A stretch of DNA of 64,000 nucleotides from Fidelibacterota bacterium (GTDB lineage Bacteria > Fidelibacterota > UBA8477 > JABMPR01). The notes beneath the pieces are model-generated. The model saw only the letters and a program-made list of their open reading frames with translations, ran no database searches and had not been told where the DNA came from. The translations under genes were made by a program, and so were the position numbers. Location of the stretch: positions 124,001 to 188,000 of the forward strand of contig JAIPJM010000001.1 in NCBI GenBank assembly GCA_021734255.1, given 5' to 3'. This document shows positions 54,734 through 62,813 of the stretch, piece after piece (the first letter of the stretch is position 1; every line of letters begins with the position of its first letter).

Positions 54734-56548
54734 ATGAGATTACGTTCAAGAATTATTTTATTCTCAATTGAGCTTTTTGTCATTCTTGTTGGATCTTGGT
54801 TAATCACGGGATCATGGATATCGGTTGAGTCATGGTTTGGCGCTCTTGTAGCATTAGCAATTAACTTTTTCTTACTTGAACCATGGTTTTCAAGACCGGT
54901 TGATACTTTAGCAAATTCTATTGTCTCTCTGATATTGGTAGCTGTTGCGGACAAATCCTATTCTGCCTATGGATGGAATATTTTTACGGTATTTCTAATT
55001 GTCGGGGTAGTTATTTCTCTACTGGCAATATTATTAAATCAATATCCAAATGCTAAACTTCATGGAACAAGTCAGTTGTTCTCAAAGCTGTGCAGAATAT
55101 TTACTGCGGGAAAATATTACACAGGAATATACTTTTTAGCTCTAATAGGTCTTCATCAGCCAATTGAGATAGAATTTTGGTATCTAACTTCTCTGTGGCT
55201 TATAGTTGTCACAATCCCTCTCTTGCCGTTTCAAGATTTTTTAAAAACTCATGGTGTTGACAAATACGATTTAGCCATTGAAAATTCTGTAAGCCCCAAT
55301 AAGATTCTTCTTAATGCTCAAACTCTTCCTGCACTGGGTAGGGTAATCTCGTTAACCGCAAATGGAGTTGAGTGGGACGGAGTGATAACTGGTCGAATAG
55401 TTAGGCCCAAAAACATATGGGGTGAAATTTCTTTATTTAATGCAGAGGATCTTGAGAAAGCAACTCAGTCAAGTCCCATAATCATTGATAAAAATGAAGA
55501 AATTCACCAAAATATTCTTGGTTCAGTAGATGTAGGCTCAACTCAAGATGTTATTGTCTTCTCTCCACTAATGCCGATCAGAATTGGTGATGTAGTTTTT
55601 GTAAATACTCCCGATGGTGAAGTTTTCTACCAAGTTGCAAGAGGTGAAATTGCAGATAAAAAAGTGCAAGGGGGGGGCAGAATATTTGAGAAGGCAGTCG
55701 CAGTACAGCTAGGAATATTTAACTCAGAAAACCAGAGAATCTCGATACGAGGCTGGACACCCCCACCAGGAGAATTTGTTCGAAAACCGAATGTTGATGT
55801 GCCTAATATTTCTGATGATAATTGGGTAAATAAAAGAAAGCTGGGCGCTATTATTGGAACAAATATACCCGTGTATTTAATAAAGCGGAACCTGCTTGAG
55901 GGGCATCTCGCAATGTTGGGGATGACAAGGATGGGAAAAACTACATTGACTCGAAAAATAGCTAATTTCTACAGTACAATGGCAAGTGTAATCATTTTTG
56001 ACCAAACAGGTGAATATATTTCAAAATTTGGGCTAACACCTTATGATCCAGCTGTACATATATCTAAACCAGGAGTGAGCGTATTTGAACCGGCACCAGC
56101 AACAGTAGTTCCTGATGAGGGACTAAACCAATTTAAAGATATACTAAATACAGCGTTGCTAGAGTACCGTGCTGGGAAGCAATTTAGACGCGTGATCATT
56201 ATTGATGAAGCTCACCAATTTGTACCAGAACCTACAATGTTAGGTTTCAATATGCCAGGGCGTGAGAGCTCCATCACATTTGGTATGTATATGATGCAAG
56301 TTCGTAAATATGGAATTAGTGTTGTTCTAATTAGTCAAAGAACTGCTGTTGTAGCAAAAAGTGCACTTTCTCAGTGTGAAAACATCATTGCCTTTAAAAG
56401 TGTCGACAAGACTGGACTTGATTATCTCAATTCCATTTTGGGTCCTGAGTCAGCTTCAGTACTCCCGATACTTGCACAGGGTCAAGCACTAGTTTCTGGT
56501 CCTGCATTTTCTTCTGATCATGCAGTTGCTGTTGATGTGATTGAATAG
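54734..56548 (+). CDS. Membrane-anchored HerA/FtsK-like ATPase, cassette gene 2
   Basis: 604 aa. Residues about 1-175 form roughly five transmembrane helices. A beta-barrel-like HAS region follows (LNAQTLPALGRVISLT ... VVFVNTPDGEVFYQVARGE). The ATPase core has Walker A MLGMTRMGKTTLTRK near 395, FDQTGEYISKF, Walker B RVIIIDEAHQFVPEP near 490, and a sensor VVLISQRTAVV. HerA ATPases pump or unwind DNA with nucleases such as NurA. Membrane helices fused to HerA are unusual; a conjugation-type or phage-DNA-sensing role is possible. AT-rich codons unlike the flanks. Confidence 0.82.
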   Translation: MRLRSRIILFSIELFVILVGSWLITGSWISVESWFGALVALAINFFLLEPWFSRPVDTLANSIVSLILVAVADKSYSAYGWNIFTVFLIVGVVISLLAILLNQYPNAKLHGTSQLFSKLCRIFTAGKYYTGIYFLALIGLHQPIEIEFWYLTSLWLIVVTIPLLPFQDFLKTHGVDKYDLAIENSVSPNKILLNAQTLPALGRVISLTANGVEWDGVITGRIVRPKNIWGEISLFNAEDLEKATQSSPIIIDKNEEIHQNILGSVDVGSTQDVIVFSPLMPIRIGDVVFVNTPDGEVFYQVARGEIADKKVQGGGRIFEKAVAVQLGIFNSENQRISIRGWTPPPGEFVRKPNVDVPNISDDNWVNKRKLGAIIGTNIPVYLIKRNLLEGHLAMLGMTRMGKTTLTRKIANFYSTMASVIIFDQTGEYISKFGLTPYDPAVHISKPGVSVFEPAPATVVPDEGLNQFKDILNTALLEYRAGKQFRRVIIIDEAHQFVPEPTMLGFNMPGRESSITFGMYMMQVRKYGISVVLISQRTAVVAKSALSQCENIIAFKSVDKTGLDYLNSILGPESASVLPILAQGQALVSGPAFSSDHAVAVDVIE

Positions 56549-56550
56549 CT

Positions 56551-56674
56551 AGCTAACAAAAGTTTAGAGCTGACTCACCAACGTGAAGTGGTGTAGGAAT
56601 AAGATAAAACAGAACAATCAATTTGTGATTATCGATGCAGTTTTGGGAAGCAGCTCAAACTCAGAGCGTTAGGC
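56551..56674 (+). other. attC site 2 (best preserved)
   Basis: R'' AGCTAAC (56551-56557), L'' AGTTTAGAGCTG (56561-56572), L' CAGCTCAAACT (56651-56661) and R' GTTAGGC (56668-56674). L'' and L' pair fully except for one unpaired A in L'', the extrahelical base typical of attC sites. Total 124 bp. Confidence 0.72.
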
Positions 56675-56680
56675 TTAACT

Positions 56681-57457
56681 ATGAATGATCGAAACATATT
56701 TTACAGTGGCTTTACAAAGAAGCATACTCCGGATTGGAAATGTCCGACTTGTGGCAAGGGTAAACTAACTCTTCAGGCTGAGACTCTACGCTTTGATGAA
56801 ACAAGAGAATCCAAGGATACAAGATGGCCCAAACCTGAAAGTGAAGTACATCCTACAGATATAAAATATGTATATGCATGTTTGTTTAAGTGTTCGAGGA
56901 CGAATTGTGGGGAGATTGTTTCAAGTTCTGGACGCGGAACCAATATTGGTGAGCCAACTTGGGATGAGAAGGGAGAGGACTATGAGGAAGTATTTTTTGA
57001 GTACTTCGAACCTAAAATATTCATTCCTCCTCTAATACTATTTGAAATGCCTAAGCAAATACCAGAGAAGGTCAGGCATGAACTGCTTTTCTCTTTTGGT
57101 TTCTTCTTTGTCGATCCGAAGGCTGCAGCTAATCATGCAAGGATGGCTCTTGAATTGTTGCTTGATGATCTAAAGGTCAATAGGTTTGAGGTTAAGAACA
57201 GAAAAAGGCGGATGCTTTCCCTTCATAAGAGAATCGAGTTACTTTCCCCAAAATATGAAGCAATTCGAGAGCTCTGTTTTGCAATTAAATGGTCTGGTAA
57301 TGCTGGCAGTCACAGCAGAGAAACCTTGAGTAAAGAAAATATTCTGGATATATACGATATAATGTCGAGCATATTTACAACCTTGTACGATCAGGAGCAG
57401 AAAAGAATAAATAAGCTCGCAAAGTCCATACATAAAAACAGGGGGCCGAAAAGGTAA
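56681..57457 (+). CDS. Zinc-ribbon plus DUF4145-like protein, cassette gene 3
   Basis: 258 aa. A zinc ribbon near the start, WKCPTCGKGKL, with its second pair CSRTNCGEI, is followed from about residue 120 by a helical DUF4145-like domain (PKAAANHARMALELLLDDL ... AIKWSGNAGSHSRE). DUF4145 belongs to the HEPN-like group and often accompanies restriction or other defence genes. The basic tail is NKLAKSIHKNRGPKR. A role in phage defence is inference from family context. Confidence 0.72.
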   Translation: MNDRNIFYSGFTKKHTPDWKCPTCGKGKLTLQAETLRFDETRESKDTRWPKPESEVHPTDIKYVYACLFKCSRTNCGEIVSSSGRGTNIGEPTWDEKGEDYEEVFFEYFEPKIFIPPLILFEMPKQIPEKVRHELLFSFGFFFVDPKAAANHARMALELLLDDLKVNRFEVKNRKRRMLSLHKRIELLSPKYEAIRELCFAIKWSGNAGSHSRETLSKENILDIYDIMSSIFTTLYDQEQKRINKLAKSIHKNRGPKR

Positions 57458-57473
57458 GCCTAAGGCGTTAGGT
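57458..57473 (+). other. Collapsed attC-like junction after gene 3
   Basis: GCCTAAGGCGTTAGGT contains both core heptamers, but nearly nothing between them, unlike the 120-bp sites upstream. Either a deleted attC or coincidence. Confidence 0.4.
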
Positions 57474-57483
57474 GTGTTTAAGC

Positions 57484-58119
57484 ATGCAGAAGTTTAAAAT
57501 TAAGATTCAAGATGATAGTGACACTGAGCCAAGAGAAATTGCTATAATGCTGGACTCCAAAAACATTAGTATCTTAAATAATTACCTTGAATATTCTGAA
57601 CACTTGTTTGCATCAGAATTCCTAAAGGTCGCGAATGACACTTCCCTGAAATTTGGGTGGAACAAAGACGAGGGCTATACGACAACCTATACTCTTCCTC
57701 CCAATGAAATGATTGAAGCATTCCTTCATCGCTTACGTCCATTTGTGCTCAAAAAGGAAGACACCCACTTCATGAAAGTATACGGTATAATCTCAAAGAA
57801 CATAAACGATCAGTCTATTCGAGCCATTCTAAAAGACACTCGCCAATACTGGGAGGGAGAGAAAATCCAACAGCTTTTTAAAATATCCGACAATGACGGT
57901 ATTTTAAACTCGCATGACTCATTAATGAAATTCCTAAACGCCTATGAGTATCACCGAGACAAGGAGAAAGCAAAAAGATTTGCTAGTATTCAAGAGATGT
58001 TCGGTGGCAAGGACGGCCTAAAGTCTTTTTATCTCTTTATGCTGACTGATATCGCTCAAGCCATCGGGAAGCTTGCTGGCATAGTTGAAGTAATTTTAAA
58101 AAAGCGCGATAAATATTGA
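57484..58119 (+). CDS. Uncharacterised protein, cassette gene 4
   Basis: 211 aa from the ATG at 57484. Soluble, charged, with no recognised motif: KFKIKIQDDSDTEPREIAIM at the start, a helical middle (EYHRDKEKAKRFASIQEMF) and a C-terminal amphipathic helix (LTDIAQAIGKLAGIVEVIL). Codon use is AT-rich like its array neighbours. It has no ribosome-binding site of note. Confidence 0.65.
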   Translation: MQKFKIKIQDDSDTEPREIAIMLDSKNISILNNYLEYSEHLFASEFLKVANDTSLKFGWNKDEGYTTTYTLPPNEMIEAFLHRLRPFVLKKEDTHFMKVYGIISKNINDQSIRAILKDTRQYWEGEKIQQLFKISDNDGILNSHDSLMKFLNAYEYHRDKEKAKRFASIQEMFGGKDGLKSFYLFMLTDIAQAIGKLAGIVEVILKKRDKY

Positions 58120-58164
58120 GTTCAGTACAACAGGAAACACACCTAACAGCTTATAGGTATATTA

Positions 58165-58758
58165 GTGAATTTCTTTAAACAATCCATTTTGATCACCATA
58201 CAGGGACTAATATTTCCTGTGCTGGTGACGATGATAAGTGCTGTCGGAGAAGGAAAGTCTGGTGAGGAGAACAGCTTTATAAAATCATTTGCATCAAATG
58301 TACTAAACTTTATTACCAACCACTGGCTACTACTTGTTATTATCTTTTTTTTGTCATTAGTAGCACTTCTAATTCGACTAAGAATAAGAAGTATCAGGAG
58401 ATTCCGCGATAATTCAATCATTCCAATTGCTATCTCACGGGGGGGAAGATACATAAAAGCTGGATACTTTGAGCATTCGAGTGTGTTGTGGCTTGTTACC
58501 TATCCCACACCCTGGGATCCTACGGATTTAAAAAACCCAAATCCCGATGAGTACGAAATAGACTTAATTCCATTTTGCCCACATTGTGAAGTTGAATTAG
58601 AAGAGGAAAAGAGATTTCTGTCTGGCTATAAGTGGTCTTGTATAAATTGTTCTTTTAAAAAAATAAGCGATTTCGACAGATCAATCATGAGCGATCGGGT
58701 TGAAAAGATTTTCAGGTCCTTAGCTAGAAAGAATAAAGCGAAGGTTAGGAAAATATAA
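58165..58758 (+). CDS. Membrane protein with C-terminal zinc ribbon, cassette gene 5
   Basis: 197 aa, GTG start. Two spans (about 7-27 and 52-70), a basic stop-transfer (RLRIRSIRRFRDN), then a soluble part with CPHCEVEL...CINCSF, a four-Cys zinc ribbon. Not recognised. ACCTAAC lies 18 bp before the start. Confidence 0.65.
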   Translation: MNFFKQSILITIQGLIFPVLVTMISAVGEGKSGEENSFIKSFASNVLNFITNHWLLLVIIFFLSLVALLIRLRIRSIRRFRDNSIIPIAISRGGRYIKAGYFEHSSVLWLVTYPTPWDPTDLKNPNPDEYEIDLIPFCPHCEVELEEEKRFLSGYKWSCINCSFKKISDFDRSIMSDRVEKIFRSLARKNKAKVRKI

Positions 58759-58933
58759 CTAAACACCTACCAAGCGTGTGCTGCAGACTCAGAAGGGGAG
58801 ATTACTTAATGATTATTATATACAACTATACAGAAAAGAAAGAAATGGGGTTGTGCTGCAAAAGCGCGGACCGTCGTGTGTATTATCAGGCAAGAATTTA
58901 CCAAAGAAACGGATGATTCCTAAAACCGCTACA

Positions 58934-59311
58934 ATGAGAATCGCCCGACCCACCGACAATCTGCCAGCGATCACCAAAATGTATATGGATGGTTTGGGAT
59001 TCACGTTGCTGGGCAGTTTTGAGGACCACGCTGGCTTTGATGGCTCCATTCTGGGTCACGAGGAGCATCCCTACCATTTAGAATTTACCCACCACAAAGG
59101 CACCACAGTGGGCCAGGCACCGACACAGGACAACCTGCTGGTCTTCTATATTCCTGACACAGACACCTGGGAAAGCAGCTGTGAGCAGATGCTCAAGGCT
59201 GGTTTTAATCCTGTCGTGTCCTATAATCCCTATTGGGGTGAGCGTGGTAAAACCTTTGAAGACGTGGACGGCTACCGGGTGGTGTTACAAAACAGTGAGC
59301 GGTTAGAATAA
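58934..59311 (+). CDS. Glyoxalase/VOC-family protein
   Basis: 125 aa from the ATG at 58934 (MRIARPTDNLPAITKMY...), the usual start of this group; the track start adds 52 unrelated residues that read into cassette DNA. The fold is two beta-alpha-beta modules: FTLLGSFEDHAGFDGSILG and a final RGKTFEDVDGYRVVLQN, whose His/Glu positions match metal-binding sites. Substrate unknown. Back to flank-like codon use. Confidence 0.88.
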   Translation: MRIARPTDNLPAITKMYMDGLGFTLLGSFEDHAGFDGSILGHEEHPYHLEFTHHKGTTVGQAPTQDNLLVFYIPDTDTWESSCEQMLKAGFNPVVSYNPYWGERGKTFEDVDGYRVVLQNSERLE

Positions 59312-59367
59312 GCTCACAAGTCAAGGTTTAAGCGCCAACAGCGCCACACAGCAGAAAGGCAGAGAAA

Positions 59368-59634
59368 ATGAAAAGTAAATTGATGCAGTTCCTGTTTCCC
59401 ATCGAAAGCGATCCGGTAAGTTGGGCGGAGTGGATCGTCGGCTCGTGGACCAAGTTTTTGATCTGGGGAACTTTGTATTCTTACATTGCTTACAGTGTCG
59501 TGATGCGAGTAGCCAGTGGCGAGTCGGATCGTCCCGTCTATGCTGCCATGCTGTTGATCATTTTCTATCTAACCCTCCTGTATGGTCTCAGACATTTATA
59601 CATGGCCGTGAAGCGCAAAGAAAAATTGGATTGA
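59368..59634 (+). CDS. Small membrane protein
   Basis: 88 aa with two spans (WTKFLIWGTLYSYIAYSVVM and YAAMLLIIFYLTLLYGLRHLY) separated by a short polar loop, ending VKRKEKLD. No family recognised. Confidence 0.65.
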   Translation: MKSKLMQFLFPIESDPVSWAEWIVGSWTKFLIWGTLYSYIAYSVVMRVASGESDRPVYAAMLLIIFYLTLLYGLRHLYMAVKRKEKLD

Positions 59635-59745
59635 TCGCTTTCTGATAATACTCTTGCTGATATTGATCAACGGGGGTTGGTGAGGATTGTAGCAAAAGTG
59701 ATAGACCATGCTTTGCCATAGATCCGCTAGAAAGAGAGGAATATC

Positions 59746-60183
59746 ATGGACATCAATGAAAATGCCGCGCTGAAAACCAGCCAAGAAATCGAAATTGAGG
59801 CGTCGGTGGGGACCGTCTGGAACATACAGACCAACATCGAATCGTGGCCAGACTGGCAGCCTGAGATCACGGATGCGAAGATGATGGGCTCCCTTGAACT
59901 GGGGTCGACCTTTACGTGGAAATCAGGCGGATTTAAACTTACCTCCACCATCAATAAGCTTACAGAAAACAGCTTCATCGGATGGAGCGGCAAGGGCTTT
60001 GGTGCAAGCGCCATTCATACCTGGGAATTTATCGCCCTGGAGAATGGAAACACGCTGCTGCGCACAAATGAATCCATGGACGGTTGGCTGGTGAAACTAC
60101 TGAAAGGTATGATGAAAAAGAAGCTCCATGAGTCGCTTGATGTTTGGCTAAAGGCTTTGAAGGTAGCGTCAGAGTCTCGGTAA
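59746..60183 (+). CDS. SRPBCC-family (polyketide cyclase-like) protein
   Basis: 145 aa START-like domain: EIEIEASVGTVWNIQTNIESWPDWQPEI, SLELGSTFTWKSGGFKLTSTI and a closing long helix ending LDVWLKALKVASESR. Small hydrophobic ligand likely. AGAGAGG precedes the ATG. A hairpin terminator follows. Confidence 0.87.
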   Translation: MDINENAALKTSQEIEIEASVGTVWNIQTNIESWPDWQPEITDAKMMGSLELGSTFTWKSGGFKLTSTINKLTENSFIGWSGKGFGASAIHTWEFIALENGNTLLRTNESMDGWLVKLLKGMMKKKLHESLDVWLKALKVASESR

Positions 60184-60189
60184 GCGCTT

Positions 60190-60218
60190 GCTGAAAAAGA
60201 CACTTTTTCAGCTTTGTC
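60190..60218 (+). terminator. Hairpin terminator after the SRPBCC gene
   Basis: Perfect arms GCTGAAAAAG and CTTTTTCAGC with ACA loop, then TTTGTCC. Confidence 0.7.
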
Positions 60219-60326
60219 CACCTACGCTCTTCCGTCTAGGCTTTTAGCTACGCCGGGACAAGTCAAGTGACGGCGCGACTAATCGAGCAAACAAAACGTC
60301 TAGCTAAATCAAGTTCCGATGGCTGG

Positions 60327-61877
60327 CTAGCGAACCGAAATGTAGGTCTTGCTACTTTCGTTCCCCAGCCGATCCAGCGCTGTAACCGCCACCCTGTCCA
60401 GGGTTTCTGGCATCTCCATCTCCTCCTCTGATTCTGAGCGTAAGGTCAAAGGCACGCTCAGGGTGAGGTGCTCAGATGTGAGGATCTCATAGTACCAGTT
60501 ATCCCCTCGCTGCATGTAGACGATCCAGGCATGGACATCAGATTTGTCCTCATGGAGCCAGTGGATGTTGGCGTTGCCGTCAGACAGGTCCAGCTCCACC
60601 AGGGGGGCTGCCGGGGCTTCGTTATCCAACCAGGGTGAGGGCGGTACCAGGGCCCGCTGCTTATAGGGACCCGCCAACAGGATGTCAGCGAACCCGCCGT
60701 AATTCTTCTGTAAAGCCTTCATTGAGAAATGGACCACACCGGGACCGTCCGGCACCATGCCGCGGGTGATCATGATCTGGGAGAAGCGTTCGTTGGCACC
60801 CGCTTCATCTTTGATCCGGCTGGTGAAAATGCCGGGCCAGAGATTGCGGTCATGGGTGTTCTGACCCTTCCACCAACCCAGGAGCACAGGAAAACTCTGG
60901 GGGATCTGGCGTGTGGGCCAATACAGCTGCGGTGTCCAGTAATCCACCCAGCCTTCATTTAGCCACAGCTTGGCATCTGCATATAATTTGGCGTACTGGT
61001 CATAGCCCATAATGGAGGGCGGGTTGCCGGGACGCCAGATCCCAAAGGGACTGATCCCGAACTTGACCCAGGGCTTCTCAGCCTTGATGCCTTTATAGAC
61101 CCGCTCCACGAAAACGTTCACATGATGGCGACGCCAGTCCTCGCGACTCATGGTACCGCCGGCATTCTGGTAGCCTTCCCAGGATCGGTCATCAGGGAAT
61201 TCTCCTGAACCGTAGGGAAAGAAATAGTCATCGAAATGAACCCCGTCAATGTCGTAGCGCTTGACCACATCCATGATCACATCAAAGGAATGATTCTGGG
61301 TGCCCGCCATGGTGGGGTCCATCCAGAGGTAGCCATTGTCCACTTCCCGGACCAGTTCCGGTCGGGTGGCGGCGATAGAGGTTTCATTCCGTTCGCCCTT
61401 GGGATGATGGGCCCGATAAGGGTTGAACCAGGCGTGGAGTTCGATGCCGCGTTTATGGGACTCTTCCACCCAGAACTCCAGGGGATCATAAAAAGGGACC
61501 GGCGGCATACCCTGGGCTCCGGTGAGATAATAGGACCAGGGTTCCAGCTCGCTCTCATACAGGGCGTCGCACTGGGGGCGGACCTGAAAAATAATGGCAT
61601 TCAGGTTCAGGATGGCGGCGCTGTCCAGAATCAGCAGCGCTTCCGCTTTTTGCTCCTCGGTGGTCAGGCCCGGTTTGCTGGGCCAATCGATATTGGCAAC
61701 GGTGGCCACCCAGGCGGCGCGGAATTCCCGGGGGACCTCAAATTCTCCTGTAGCAGGTGCAGGAGGCGCGATAGGAGGGCTTGGAGCTGGTGATGGTTTG
61801 GGTGTAGAGCAGGCCAGAATGGCAGTGATTACGATCAGGGTTAGCGTGGTGCGGACAAGCCAGATAGATTTTTTCAT
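60327..61877 (-). CDS. Glycosidase-like DUF187 (GHL10-family) lipoprotein
   Basis: 516 aa. Lipoprotein signal LTLIVITAILAC, a Pro-rich spacer (KPSPAPSPPIAPPAPATG), then a TIM barrel: FRAAWVATVANIDWPSKPG at the front, NAIIFQVRPQCDALYES, IELHAWFNPYRAHH and the GVHFDDYFFPYG region that holds predicted acidic catalytic residues. The C-terminal 100 residues are a beta sandwich. GHL10 relatives probably cleave glycans of the cell wall or medium; substrate unknown. Confidence 0.88.
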   Translation of the reverse strand: MKKSIWLVRTTLTLIVITAILACSTPKPSPAPSPPIAPPAPATGEFEVPREFRAAWVATVANIDWPSKPGLTTEEQKAEALLILDSAAILNLNAIIFQVRPQCDALYESELEPWSYYLTGAQGMPPVPFYDPLEFWVEESHKRGIELHAWFNPYRAHHPKGERNETSIAATRPELVREVDNGYLWMDPTMAGTQNHSFDVIMDVVKRYDIDGVHFDDYFFPYGSGEFPDDRSWEGYQNAGGTMSREDWRRHHVNVFVERVYKGIKAEKPWVKFGISPFGIWRPGNPPSIMGYDQYAKLYADAKLWLNEGWVDYWTPQLYWPTRQIPQSFPVLLGWWKGQNTHDRNLWPGIFTSRIKDEAGANERFSQIMITRGMVPDGPGVVHFSMKALQKNYGGFADILLAGPYKQRALVPPSPWLDNEAPAAPLVELDLSDGNANIHWLHEDKSDVHAWIVYMQRGDNWYYEILTSEHLTLSVPLTLRSESEEEMEMPETLDRVAVTALDRLGNESSKTYISVR

Positions 61878-61879
61878 AG

Positions 61880-62241
61880 GAGGTGTTCCCGGTTGTTTTT
61901 GATAACTACGATTGCCTGTGAATATAAGCGAGGAGGGAAGAATTCAGAAGTCAGTAGTTGGGCTTTGGACCAGCTCTTTTGGGAGTTTGGCAGCCCAAAA
62001 ACCCCAGGGATCAAGCTGGAGGTATAGTTTTGTCTACACATAAATACGTACCATTATATTAGTTATATTTTATCAAAACAAACAAAATGCCATCGAATTA
62101 GTATAAATATACCATTATAGTGGTGTTTAGAAGACATTTTTATGGAATTGGTGTAAATATGACGATAGTGTACCGGTTTAATGATATATTCTTGACATTA
62201 AATGGTGAAATGATTATATTTGATTGAATATTTACAATAAA
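61880..62241. promoter_or_regulatory. hipBST promoter/operator region
   Basis: 360 bp, very AT-rich, no gene. A sigma70-like promoter TTGACA (62192-62197), 17-bp spacer, TATATT (62215-62220) lies just ahead of hipB. Operator-like motifs related to ACCAyTATArTGGT occur at 62050-62063 and 62111-62124 (ACCATTATAGTGGT, nearly palindromic), with further TGGT half sites at 62135-62245. HipB-type antitoxins bind such repeated dyads. Confidence 0.65.
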
Positions 62242-62466
62242 ATGGTACAAAGTATGAATGCTAAAGAACTGGGGAAGCGGATCAAACAGCGCAGAAAAAC
62301 GTTGGGGCTCACCATCAGAGAGCTGGCTGATCTCACAGGATTATCCAAGACCACCATCTCGCAGGTGGAGCAAGGGAGTGGGAATCCGACGCTTGAGGTG
62401 CTGTTTGAGATCTTTGAATACCTCAACCTGGAAATGCGAGTCGAAGTGAAGGATCTGGAGGTCTGA
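62242..62466 (+). CDS. hipB: HipB-like antitoxin/repressor
   Basis: 74 aa from ATG 62242 (alternatives: TTG 62224, too near the promoter, and ATG 62254). One Cro/C1-type HTH: KRIKQRRKTLGLTIRELADLTGLSKTTISQVEQGSGNP. It should repress its own operon by binding the dyads upstream. First gene of a three-gene operon with hipS (3-bp gap) and hipT. Confidence 0.85.
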   Translation: MVQSMNAKELGKRIKQRRKTLGLTIRELADLTGLSKTTISQVEQGSGNPTLEVLFEIFEYLNLEMRVEVKDLEV

Positions 62467-62468
62467 CT

Positions 62469-62813
62469 GTGGAGTCGGTGAAAAGACTTGAGGTCATCTA
62501 TAAGGGCAAAGTGAAAGCTGGAGAACTCTGGGTAGATGATGATGGTTTTCATTTTGAATATGACGATGCCTTCAGGGAGGATGTTAGCACGCGACCTATT
62601 TCGGTCAATATGCCCAAAAAGCGAAAGTCGTATCAGTCCAACACTCTGTTCCCTTATTTTAGGTCCATCCTCAGCGAGGGTGAAAATCGAAAGCAGATCT
62701 GTAAGGCCTTAGGAATTGATCCCAGCGATGAGTGGAGCCTGCTGGCTATGACCTGTCAATATGATACCATTGGGGCAATAACAGTGAGAAGCAAAGATCA
62801 TGGCACAGTGTAA
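62469..62813 (+). CDS. hipS: HipS-like small antitoxin (HipA N-terminal-domain protein)
   Basis: 114 aa, GTG start with GGAGG upstream. It corresponds to the N-terminal subdomain of HipA: RLEVIYKGKVKAGELWVDDDG and IPVNMP-like SVNMPKKRKSY...NTLFPYFRSILSEGENRKQI. In HipBST systems this separate protein, not HipB, neutralises the kinase. Overlaps hipT by 14 bp, fitting translational coupling. Confidence 0.85.
   Translation: MESVKRLEVIYKGKVKAGELWVDDDGFHFEYDDAFREDVSTRPISVNMPKKRKSYQSNTLFPYFRSILSEGENRKQICKALGIDPSDEWSLLAMTCQYDTIGAITVRSKDHGTV

Larger units (their letters stand above)
53372..58762 (+). mobile_element. Candidate integron cassette array without integrase (CALIN-like)
   Basis: Five same-strand genes of unknown function with higher A+T than the flanks. 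The junctions begin with CTAAC-type and end with GTTAG-type heptamers right at gene ends: GCTAACAAA..GCGTTAGCT after gene 1, GCTAACAAA..GCGTTAGGC after gene 2, GCCTAAGGCGTTAGGT after gene 3 and ACCTAAC after gene 4. The second junction has the full attC fold. No integrase gene is in the window. The flanking genes have chromosome-like codon use. Confidence 0.65.

Noticed and set aside
53372-58762. Prophage or transposon as the source of the AT-rich block
   Set aside because: No phage structural genes, integrase, transposase or terminal inverted repeats; the attC-like junctions fit better.
61236-61793. 185-aa ORF on the plus strand
   Set aside because: Antisense to the DUF187 glycosidase, whose domains are clear; no start signal or protein features of its own.
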